A stretch of DNA of 64,000 bases, from contig BRON01000011.1 in the NCBI GenBank assembly GCA_024345305.1, positions 682,001 through 746,000 of the forward strand. The letters are read 5' to 3'. Source of the DNA: Mrakia gelida. Its lineage: Eukaryota > Basidiomycota > Tremellomycetes > Cystofilobasidiales > Mrakiaceae. The position numbers and the translations under genes were made by a program. Positions 56,325 to 64,000 of this stretch are shown one piece after another. The stretch's first letter is position 1, and each line of letters starts with the position of its first letter. The notes beneath the pieces were generated by a model. The model saw only the letters and a list, made by a program, of their open reading frames with translations, was not told the origin of the DNA and did no database searches.

Positions 56325-57861
56325 TCATTTCACATCGAGTCCAACCGCTCCTCCTCCTCCGTTCAAGGCGAGGAAAGAAGGCAGGAACTCGTGAGCCGAG
56401 TTGATCTGTTCGAACCAAAACACCGACGTCTTTGTGAGCAAGACGAAGACTCGGGCAAGAGGATGCGCCGAGGGGGAGGGAATCAAAACGTACGAAAAGC
56501 CTTCCACCATCGAGCGTCAAGCTCGATCCGGAGACGTACTCCCCAGCCCTCGAAGTGAGGAAGAGAATCGCTGCTGTGAGGTCGGTGGCAGTTCCGAATC
56601 GACCTGAACGCGAAAAGCGAAGCGAAGTCAGCGAGCGAAAACGACGCGTCGAAAGAAGTTCAAGCGACCGACTCACCAGAAGGAGTGATGCTCAAGATGG
56701 ACTTGGCCCAGGGCTGAGAGTAAGGGTCTTCTCCTCCGGTGAGAGCTGAAGGGAATATGGAGAGCAGGAGGGAGTTGACTCGGATGTTGAAGGGGATGAG
56801 TCAACCGGCGTTCGCGAATCGAAGAAGAGAAAGACGCGTCAAACGAAGTTGCTGGGGAGGGTGAGAGGAAGTACACGTACCTGCGAGGATCTTGGAGAGG
56901 TGGAGAGCTGGGTCGCGGTGGAAAAAATAGCAACGAGTCAGGACGAGGGGATGGAAGAAAGGGAACGACGCGAGAAAAAGAGCGACGAACCTGCAGCCTT
57001 GGAAGTCGCGTAGATGGGTCCAGCGGCACTGTGGGGAATTCAAGGGGCCTCTTCGGTACTGAAACCACGTTTGAAGAGAAGAGTGGAAACGAGGACTCAC
57101 GGAGCGATCGTGAGAGCAGCGATGGACGCGTTGAAGATGACGAGAGGGGAAGAGGTCGACTTGACGAGGAGAGGGATGAACCTGATGGTGAGGAGGTAAG
57201 GAGCGACCACGTTCGTCGCGTTGACTTCTGCGAAGGTGGAGACTGATTGGACAAGACGAGATCAGGGTCAGCTTGACGTGATGGAAGAGCGAAGAGAGGG
57301 AGATGGCACGAACAGTCCGTGTCTAGGAGTTTTTCGACGGTTTCCTCGACGTTGGTAGGGTCAGAGGCTCGAGGGATGATTCGAGCGATGCCAGCGTTCT
57401 TAAAAATGAGGGAGAGAGGGTCAGACGTCGTTTAGAGGGAGGTGAGGGATTTGGAGGAGGGAAGAGAAGAGCTGACGTTGATGAAGACGTCGACGTGGTC
57501 AGTCTTCTCGGAAACGGCTTTGAAGATGGCTTCAATCCCCTCCTTCGAGTTGACGTCGCCCTGGATGCTAGAGATGAGAACAAGGAGCCCTCCTTGTCAG
57601 CCTTCTCGCTCTCGAAAGGATAGGAGAGGGAACAGCGAAAAGAGTGACTAACCCGACGAATTTGCCCTTTTCTCGAGCGAGCGTCTTTTCAACCTCCTGC
57701 AAGGGCTCCAACCTCCTTCCGATACCGAGAACAGTAGCTCCATTGGAGACGAGAGCGATGGAGAAGTCTCTACCAAGACCGCTTCCTGCTCCTGTGATCA
57801 CGACGGTTGTGGAGGAGACGTCGAAGAGGGAGGAGATGGAAAACTCCGCGAAGGAGGACAT
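56325..57861 (-). CDS. short-chain dehydrogenase/reductase
   Basis: NAD(P)-dependent oxidoreductase of the classical SDR family; substrate unknown. The ATG at 57859-57861 gives MSSFAEFSISSLFDVSS, then the cofactor motif VVITGAGSGLGRD. NAG is split by an intron (VFIN, NAGIARIIPRASD). The catalytic Ser is in VIFNASIAAL and the Tyr/Lys pair in GPIYATSKAA, both in short exons; the segment ALHLSKILA follows. After IRVNSLLLSIFPSALTGGE comes RFGTATDLTAAILFLTS, EYVSGSSLTLDGG and, across a last intron, TSVFWFEQINSAHEFLPSF, ending GLDVK with TGA at 56325-56327. About eight introns. The C-terminus after LDGG is some 35 residues longer than in minimal SDRs. Confidence 0.87.
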
Positions 57862-58770
57862 GCTGGGAGGGTTGGCTGAGTGGGGTCGAGGGTTGATGGG
57901 TTCGAGGGCGATGGTGAGGCTCGAAGGGAGGGGAGAGATGATGGTGGTCGAGGGAAAGAAGAGGAGAGCAGATTCCGTAAGCTTTTCGGAGGCGACGCGC
58001 ATGAGCTGACTGATCCCTCGGACACTCGAGAGCCCAGTTGAGAGGTGGGAAGACGCAATATCTCGCGAGAAAGGAAAGCCTAGACTCATTCCCACTGGCA
58101 AGGCCTGTCGGAGACTTAGTCTCCGAATAATCGCGTGAGGTCGAACGCGTCGCAGCGAGCGTCGCGTTCGAGCCCTTCCCCCTTCTATGGAGACACCCGG
58201 AGCAAAAAGCGCACACGAAAACGAGCCTAAGATAGAGCGGTAAAATTATGAGGCAAAGGAGGGAAGATGACGAAGAAAGAGGGGGCGATGAGAGGACGAG
58301 TGGACGAAGGCGAAGAAACCAACGACGCGAAGGTGAGAACGAAGGACGCGAGAGAGGGAGTCCGGGGAAGATAGCTAGGACGGTAAATAGGATGGCAATC
58401 AAACTGTGAGCTGAAACGTGGAAGAAGCGAGAGCAGGTCCGATTCTGGAACGGAGAGAGAAGACGAGAGCCGTCAGCGTTCGCGTCGCGAAAAGAGACGA
58501 GAGGAGAAGAGACCGACTTGATAGAGCGTAGGATTCCGACCGCCTTGAGAGGAGAGTCGCGTAAGGCTCTCAGTAGGAGCGTCAAAGATGATCTGTCAGA
58601 ACAACCGAGGATCAGACGAGTGAGCCTCGAAAAAGTCGACGCGTCGACTGCAACGAAACGACGAACCTCTGCTCTCTCCGAGTGACGCTGGAAAGATCGA
58701 AGAGGGAAGGTGTCAGCATGCGACGGACTCAAACTCCCTCTCAAGAATCGAAATACTCACCACTCCCACC
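57862..58770 (-). other. spliced 3' region of F-box protein B, or a separate small transcript
   Basis: 909 bases between two minus-strand genes. Directly after the F-box B stop there are three typical introns in a row: 58760-58688, 58666-58593 and 58517-58445 (73-74 nt each; the first has GTGAGT, GCTGAC and CCAG). They leave short exons of 10, 21 and 75 nt and then a longer CT-rich exon. The rest carries no convincing frame. GACGCGTC is at 58638-58645. Confidence 0.5.
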
Positions 58771-60726
58771 TCAATCCCACCCCGGCACCGGTTCCCCTTC
58801 ACAAACGTCCTCACTCGACCAACTCCAGTCCTCCAAATCCAACGGTCCCCCACCCTCCTCATCAATCTCACTAAACCAATCCTCCCTCTGATCCCCACAG
58901 TTGACCTCGTACTCATTACAAGTCCAACATATCCCATTCACCTGGCCTTGAAACATCTCGAGCGTCCTGGGAAGAACGATGTCCGACCGTCGTTCGTCAA
59001 ACACCATCATCCCTCCGTTCCACCTCCCTCGCGCGACCGTCCATCTCCAGATTCCGAAGAGGGGTGGGAGTTCGGGACAGTCGTTGGGTCTTGGTTCCCA
59101 GACGACTTCGCAGCCATGGGGGAGGACGCGTCCGAGGGAGCGGAGACGAGAGAGGTTGGCGGGGAGGACGAGGGATTCCCAGATGACGAGGGGACCGCCG
59201 AGAGTTTGGGTTTCGGACCAGATGCGAGGGTGGTGTTCTTTGACGCGGGAGGAGCACTGGGGAGAGGAGAAGAGCAAGGAGTGAAGAGAGGGAGAGAACG
59301 AGACGCGGAGAAGAGAGACAGAGCACATCGCAGAGACTCACCCAGGAAGAATAGTTGAATCCTGAGACCTCCAGAGTCGTCAGGTTGGGAAGGTTGAGTC
59401 CAGCCGCCTGAAGGAAGGCACCGTTTCCGCAGATGTTTCGGAACCGGAAGGTTGCTGATACGATTCCCTTCTCCTTCGTAGCGACGAACTTGTATCCCTC
59501 CCAGGTCGACTCTTGAGCGATCTCCTGTTGGCTGACGAACTGAAGCTGTCCCAACCAGGGGACCTCCGCCAGGGCAACGGGATTACCAGCGCGTCGTGAA
59601 TTGAGGTCGAGCTCGATGCTGGTGAGCTCTGGTTGAGTCAAGATCGCCTGGTTGAGCCAACGAGCGATCTCCAACACATCTTTCCCAGGCCTTGGGTACC
59701 TCTCGAAGACGATCCGACGAAGTCTAGGGACGAAGGTCCACGTCCAAGGCGGGCGAGAGGTCGCGACCGCGACTCGCCGTCTTGGGAACGCCTGGAAGGT
59801 GAGAGTGTGGAAGGTGAAGATGCCGGAGGAGAAGAGGTTTTGGCGAGTTGAAGAGAGGTAGGTACTGTCGAGGAGATCGTGGTTTTCTCCGCTAGTGCAG
59901 TTGAGGAGGTTGGGAACGACTATGGGCCGCTGACGACGGGGAGAAGGGACGAGGATCCCGTCCGAACTCGACAGCACCTGTGAGAGTCTGGAGCAGTCGA
60001 GGGTCTGTAGGGAAGGGTGGTCGATGCAGGCCTGAAGGAGGGGGAGGGAGAACCACAGGCGGTCGACGCGCAAGACCTGGAGATGTTCAAGCGAGGCGAG
60101 CAGTCGATTCCATCGGGGCGTCCACGGATCATGAATGACGTAGTAGTGGTTTGATTCGGAGGCGCCCTCAGTTCGAGATCTCTGTTACGATGTTGAGAAC
60201 GGACAGAAGGTGAGCGTGACTGCTTCTCGGACGAGGCGACACGACGAAGACTGACCTCGTAAACGTCGCGAGCTCTGGTTGATCCTTGAGCTGCCTAAGT
60301 CGCCCACCCAAACGTAAGATGTCCCGACCAAATTCGGCAGTAGCTCGGAACACTCTCATGAAGGCTGGACGAGAGATCTAAGGGAGAAATGACAGGGAAG
60401 GGGGGAAGTCAGCGAGTCAGCCTCGACTCGAGCTCGCAAAAACCAGCTCGACACCGACGAACTGGACTCACCCTGTACATCTTGGGCGACACGAGAGAGA
60501 AGTTCCCATGATCTTGCGTGGGTAGGAGCTCGAAAATCTGGAGTAGAACCTCGTTGGGGATCTGAAGAGAGAGCAGGAGGGAAAGAAGGGAAACGAAGGA
60601 AGGAGAACGAAGGTGAGCTCGACAGTTTCGCTCGCGAGCTCGATCAAACTGGCTGATTCGACTAACCTTGTCCAGTGGCGATGTTCTAGGATCAATGTAC
60701 GTCGTCGTGAAGGATGAAGTCGACAT
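58771..60726 (-). CDS. F-box protein B (paralogue of the gene at 26.4-28.6 kb)
   Basis: Predicted SCF adaptor. A 20-residue first exon (MSTSSFTTTYIDPRTSPLDK) is spliced in phase 0 to the F-box (IPNEVLLQIFELLPTQDH, FSLVSPKMYR), then ISRPAFMRVFRATAEFGRDI and an exon ending ELATFTR. An acceptor at CAGAG continues the frame as SESNHYYVIHDPWTPRWNR into a leucine-rich region (LEHLQVLRVDRLWFSLPLL, FVPRLRRIVFERYP, GLNLPNLTTLEVSGFNYSSW). The last exon has GGPLVIWESLVLPANLSRL, LPHGCEVVWEPR, RTLEMFQGQVNGICWTC, and an acidic end at TGA 58771-58773. Motif order and intron sites match F-box A; the C-terminus is slightly shorter. It shares a 139-bp promoter with the G-patch gene. Confidence 0.8.
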
Positions 60727-60865
60727 TTTTTCTCCAAGAGGATGGTCGTCGAGCGCAACGAGCGAAACGAAACTCAGACCTCGAAAGCTCGACGTCTCTC
60801 CTCCTCGACCGCCACACACCCCTCCCCTTCCCCTCTCCCTCCCTTCTCTGCCATCCGAATCCAGC
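60727..60865. promoter_or_regulatory. divergent promoter (139 bp)
   Basis: The interval between the start codons of F-box B (60726, minus) and the G-patch gene (60866, plus). It is C-rich on the plus side (CCACACACCCCTCCCC) and has no clear TATA. Confidence 0.55.
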
Positions 60866-62074
60866 ATGTCAGCTTGGGCGGATGCCTCGTGGGTCAACAC
60901 TCCTTCCTACGGTCCAGCACTCAGGAATCCTACGTTCGTCAAGGAGATTGGGTACGAGAAGGAAGAGAGAGTGGTAGGAGCGAGTGGAGGAGGAGCAAAG
61001 GGAGTCGAGGTCGCCCGGTGGTACAACGAGTTCGCTTCCTCAGCACCTCTGGGGGAGAGAGTTCACACCTTTGGAGGAGACAAGAGCTACGAAGGTTTGC
61101 AAGGCTGCTTCATTCAGGATCTAGACTCCCCCTACAGGGTCTTGGATGAGCTCTTCTACGCTGCACCCCAACACTTCGTTGACCGTCCTCTCTTCTTCCT
61201 TCCTCCTCCCCCTCCTCCAGCTCCCAAACCACCAGTTCCTGCTCTTCCCTCTCGACGACCTCCTCCTGCCACCAAGCACAAGATCCATCGAGCTTCGGAT
61301 CCTCACTGGTTCATCTCCCACTCGGTCGCTGCTTCCTCCTCGTCGTCGGTCATCCCCTTCTCCCTCTCAGCCTCCTCCACCGACCCTCGTCCTCCCACCA
61401 CCTCCAACCTCGCATCCCTCCTCACACTCCCAGATCCAGGTCACGGTCCATCCTTCGTTCCTCCTCCTCACTTCCACCTCAAGCCAGGAAACAGAGGTCA
61501 CGATCTCCTCGTCAAGGCGGGCTGGAACGGACGAGGTCTCGGGAAGGGAGGCAAGGTCGAGGGAGCTATCGAGGGAAAGGGAAAGGGAAGAGAGGCAGGT
61601 GATGGCTCAGATCAGGAGAAGCAGAAGAGGAAGCTCAAGGGAAAGGAGGAGAAGGTCAAGAAGGAGAAGAAGCTCAAGATGGATGGAGACGCTATCGACC
61701 TCACCGTCTCCTCCTCCGACGAGTCCTCCTCCTCGGACGACGACGACTCGGACTCCTCTTCCTCCTCAGCAACACCACCACCCACCTCCTCCTCGTCTAC
61801 ACCCTACCTCCCCAACCCCAACGCCTACATCGACGGCCGATTCGCTCTCATCGCTCCCCTCTCCACAACCCTCAAAGCAGACCGCCTCGGAATCCGCTCA
61901 GCAGCCTCGACAGCCCGTCACACCGCCGTCACCCACTCGCACAAGCAGATCCGAGATGCCCAGAGGCAAGGGAGGGAGGAGGAAGGCAGGCGGAGTGCGA
62001 AGAGCATTCGGAAGCAGGCGGAGAGGGATCGGAGGGAGAGGTTGGACGTGATGGATGAGCTGAGAGGGCACTGA
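60866..62074 (+). CDS. intronless G-patch protein with a SUMO-interaction-like motif
   Basis: Predicted nuclear RNA-processing factor, 402 residues in one exon. The ATG at 60866 (MSAWADASWVNTPSYGP) is preferred over upstream in-frame codons, which overlap the F-box B first exon. A conserved-looking N-terminal part (EVARWYNEFASSAPLG) is followed by a Pro-rich linker and a G-patch at about residues 205-245 (GHDLLVKAGWNGRGLGKGG), the module that activates DEAH helicases. A Lys-rich stretch follows, then AIDLTVSSSDE with an acidic Ser run, resembling a phospho-regulated SUMO-interaction motif. The C-terminus is a basic helix (RSAKSIRKQAERDRRER) ending DELRGH. It is the only clearly intronless gene of this length in the window. 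Confidence 0.85.
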   Translation: MSAWADASWVNTPSYGPALRNPTFVKEIGYEKEERVVGASGGGAKGVEVARWYNEFASSAPLGERVHTFGGDKSYEGLQGCFIQDLDSPYRVLDELFYAAPQHFVDRPLFFLPPPPPPAPKPPVPALPSRRPPPATKHKIHRASDPHWFISHSVAASSSSSVIPFSLSASSTDPRPPTTSNLASLLTLPDPGHGPSFVPPPHFHLKPGNRGHDLLVKAGWNGRGLGKGGKVEGAIEGKGKGREAGDGSDQEKQKRKLKGKEEKVKKEKKLKMDGDAIDLTVSSSDESSSSDDDDSDSSSSSATPPPTSSSSTPYLPNPNAYIDGRFALIAPLSTTLKADRLGIRSAASTARHTAVTHSHKQIRDAQRQGREEEGRRSAKSIRKQAERDRRERLDVMDELRGH

Positions 62075-62491
62075 GCGACGGCGATGCACGAACGGACGAT
62101 GGACACTGGGCCTCGGACTCTTACTTGACGACGTACGTTCTCTCTCTCTCTCTTTTCTTTCACTCGGGGGCGGTCTCTTTCTCAGGGTCTCGGTTTCGGT
62201 TTCTCGGTCGCGCGGCGAAGAACATACGCGGTTTCGCTGACTCTCTCCTCTCTCGTTCTCTTTCTCTTTCTCGTTATCGGTACCTACTCTCTCGTCTTTT
62301 AATCTTACCTTCTGGCTCGCTTTGTATGTAGTTTATGACTTTTCTCTTTCTCTCACGTTTTCCAGCGTTGTTGGAAAGGGACGAAGAAGGTCATACAAGA
62401 GGCGAGGACGACGAGCGACGGACGACGAAACGAAACGAGGGACTACAAAAAATTGACTGACTACTCTACTCGAACGGATCGAACCAAGGTG
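62075..62491. other. convergent 3' regions
   Basis: 417 bases between converging stops, CT-rich in the middle (TCTCTCTCTCTCTTTTC near 62142). No feature beyond presumed 3' UTRs. Confidence 0.5.
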
Positions 62492-64000
62492 TCATCGACT
62501 CCACCCAACGACGAGCTTCCCACCCCCAATCGGAGGAGGCAAGAACCTGAAGTCCTGGAAGACTCCTCCGACCTGTTCGACGCGTTCGCCCTCCTCGACC
62601 TCGATCTCCCAATCCCTCCTCGCTCGTTTCCTCGGTTCGGCGTCGATGGGGGTGGGAGGCTTGACGATCACGTCCGGAACGCTGAGGTACGTTGGGATCG
62701 GGAGGAGGGAAGTGAAGGAGAAGGGAGTGGGAGGTGGTGTTGAGTTGATCGGTGAAGGGACGATGGTCGAGCGGAAGCTTGAGACGCTTTGGGCTGTGAT
62801 GAGGTGGGGACGAAGGATCTTGTGTGGGAGGAGGGGAGGGGAAGAGATGGATTGGCGTGGCGGGAGTCGAGAGGAGGAGGGAGTAGGTGGGGAGAGGTAG
62901 GGTTGGGTTGGAGGGAGGGAGAGGGTGGAGAAGGGGTGGGAGGGAGGGAAGGCCGTGGGTGGGTGGACTGAGAGGAGGGGAGGAGAGGGGAGGGAGATGG
63001 AGAGGTGTGGGGATGAAGAGGGTCTGATGGGGAGGGGAGGGGAAGAGCGAGGAGGGTCAGCGACGCGTTCGAAGTTCGGAGGGAGGACGCGTCGCGAAAC
63101 ACAAGTACTCACTTCGGACTCGACCCCTCGCAGCACTCGACCTTCTCCTCCATGACGACATCTTTCTTCGAATCCTCCTCCTCCTCGCTCTCACTCCCCT
63201 CGCTCTCCAGCTCATCAACTTCCTCCTGCTCCTCAAACTCGACCTTCTTCCCTCGCGACGACGCCCTCGTCGACGCCTGCTTCGCGACCTTCTTCCCACT
63301 CTTCACCCAAACCGTCTCCTTCACCTTCGGACTAGGCTTAGGCTCCTCCTTTACCTTCACCTCCTCCTCCTCCATCTCAACATCGCCCTCCTCATCCCAA
63401 ACCCTCGACCACCTCAACCTCTTCCTCTGCTTCGCTCCCATCTCCGTCGGAAGTCTAGTGTAGTTCTTCTTGTTCTGCGTCTCGTAAACACACTCCCTCT
63501 TGCCTGCACATCGAGAGCAAGGAGAGAGACCGTTGCACTGTGCCCAGAAAGCAAAGCAAAGAAGAGAGTAGTCAGCAAAAGGGAAAGAGGTGACGAGATC
63601 CGACGGTCACCACTTTCGAAGCCGTTCGAACGCCTGCCGGCATGCGAAACGCCTCTCGGACAGACGGTCGAGAGAAACTGCTGAGAGAGACGAGATGAGC
63701 AGACACCGCTCTCTCGTACGAACCTTTTGCTTGTTCCGCCTGCACGCATCCTGATTGAAGAGAGAAGAAGAGGTGGAACGAAGGTCAGCATGCGAAAGAC
63801 GAGTCGGAAGAGCTAAGAGAAGAAGATCTGCAAGAACGCACACATGCTCTCTGAACAGCATCTCGCTTCGGTGGAGAAGGATCGTAAACAGGGACCAGTT
63901 TCGTCTTGAGTCCAGGAGCACTCCCTCCGGCGTTCGAGGACGAGGAAGCTGAGGTGGTGGAGGAGGACGAGGGAGAAGGTCGTCTTGATGCTCGAGTCGA
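62492..64000 (-). CDS. Zn2Cys6 fungal transcription factor, truncated by the window edge
   Basis: Predicted DNA-binding regulator. The 5' end lies beyond base 64000. Visible exons give PVYDPSPPKRDAVQRAC, then DACRRNKQK, then CNGLSPCSRCAGKRECVYET, so the binuclear zinc cluster is spread over three exons. Six cysteines are present (C-x2-C-x6-C-x5-C-x2-C-x5-C). A basic stretch (MGAKQRKRLRWSR) and an acidic, Lys-rich region follow (EEQEEVDELESEGSESEEEE). After a last intron comes a Ser/Pro-rich tail with VPDVIVKPPTPIDAEP and a basic patch, RKRARRDWE, ending KLVVGWSR with TGA at 62492-62494. No fungal-specific middle homology domain is visible in this part. Confidence 0.8.

Noticed and set aside
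1..64000. Mobile elements, CRISPR arrays, viral or plasmid genes, rRNA
   Set aside because: No transposase, reverse transcriptase, terminal repeats, spacer arrays or rRNA-like sequence were found on reading both strands.

Overview
The window looks like nuclear DNA of a basidiomycete fungus, most likely a yeast-like Pucciniomycotina (Microbotryomycetes type). This rests on style rather than a database match. Genes are packed on both strands and most are cut by many short introns of about 70-150 nt, with donors near GTGAGT, a CTGAC-type branch site (often GAGCTGAC) and CAG acceptors. Several products are typically fungal: a glyoxal/galactose oxidase-type secreted enzyme, a heterotrimeric G-protein beta subunit, a Zn2Cys6 factor and an F-box family. 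I see no rRNA, tRNA, transposon, CRISPR or viral element. Coding frames were joined by hand across introns, so exon edges are inferred from splice motifs and frame continuity.

Layout. 0.7-9.3 kb (+): glyoxal oxidase-type copper-radical oxidase, a small membrane protein with an unresolved 3' region, and an FHA-domain checkpoint-type kinase. 9.7-12.9 kb (+): multi-pass membrane protein with a long disordered tail. 13.8-22.1 kb (-): large Ser/Pro-rich protein, DUF1771-Smr protein, small single-pass membrane protein, F-box-like protein. 22.2-25.9 kb (+): RS-rich nuclear protein and an unidentified acidic protein. 26.4-28.6 kb (-): F-box protein A. 29.3-32.9 kb (+): alpha/beta hydrolase with a very long low-complexity extension. 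34.0-39.5 kb (-): 1,683-residue protein with a membrane-associated C-terminus. 39.7-49.9 kb (+): mitochondrial-type protein, membrane-anchored unknown, cytosolic aspartyl-tRNA synthetase, AIFM2/FSP1-like oxidoreductase. 50.2-52.8 kb: divergent Nop6-like and Slx9-like ribosome-biogenesis pair. 53.7-55.7 kb (+): G-beta. 56.3-60.7 kb (-): short-chain dehydrogenase and F-box protein B, a paralogue of A. 60.9-62.1 kb (+): intronless G-patch protein. 62.5 kb to the edge (-): Zn2Cys6 factor, cut by the window.

The genes do not form one pathway. Local links are short divergent promoters (22.1, 39.6, 51.5 and 60.8 kb), of which the 51.5 kb one joins two ribosome-assembly factors, and the pair of F-box paralogues. 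I found no self-contained novel system. The most unusual signals are an 8-bp palindrome, GACGCGTC, scattered far above chance and mostly in introns and spacers; two consecutive microexons behind a GC-AG intron in the kinase catalytic loop; and canonical introns placed just after the stop codons of three genes, including both F-box paralogues.
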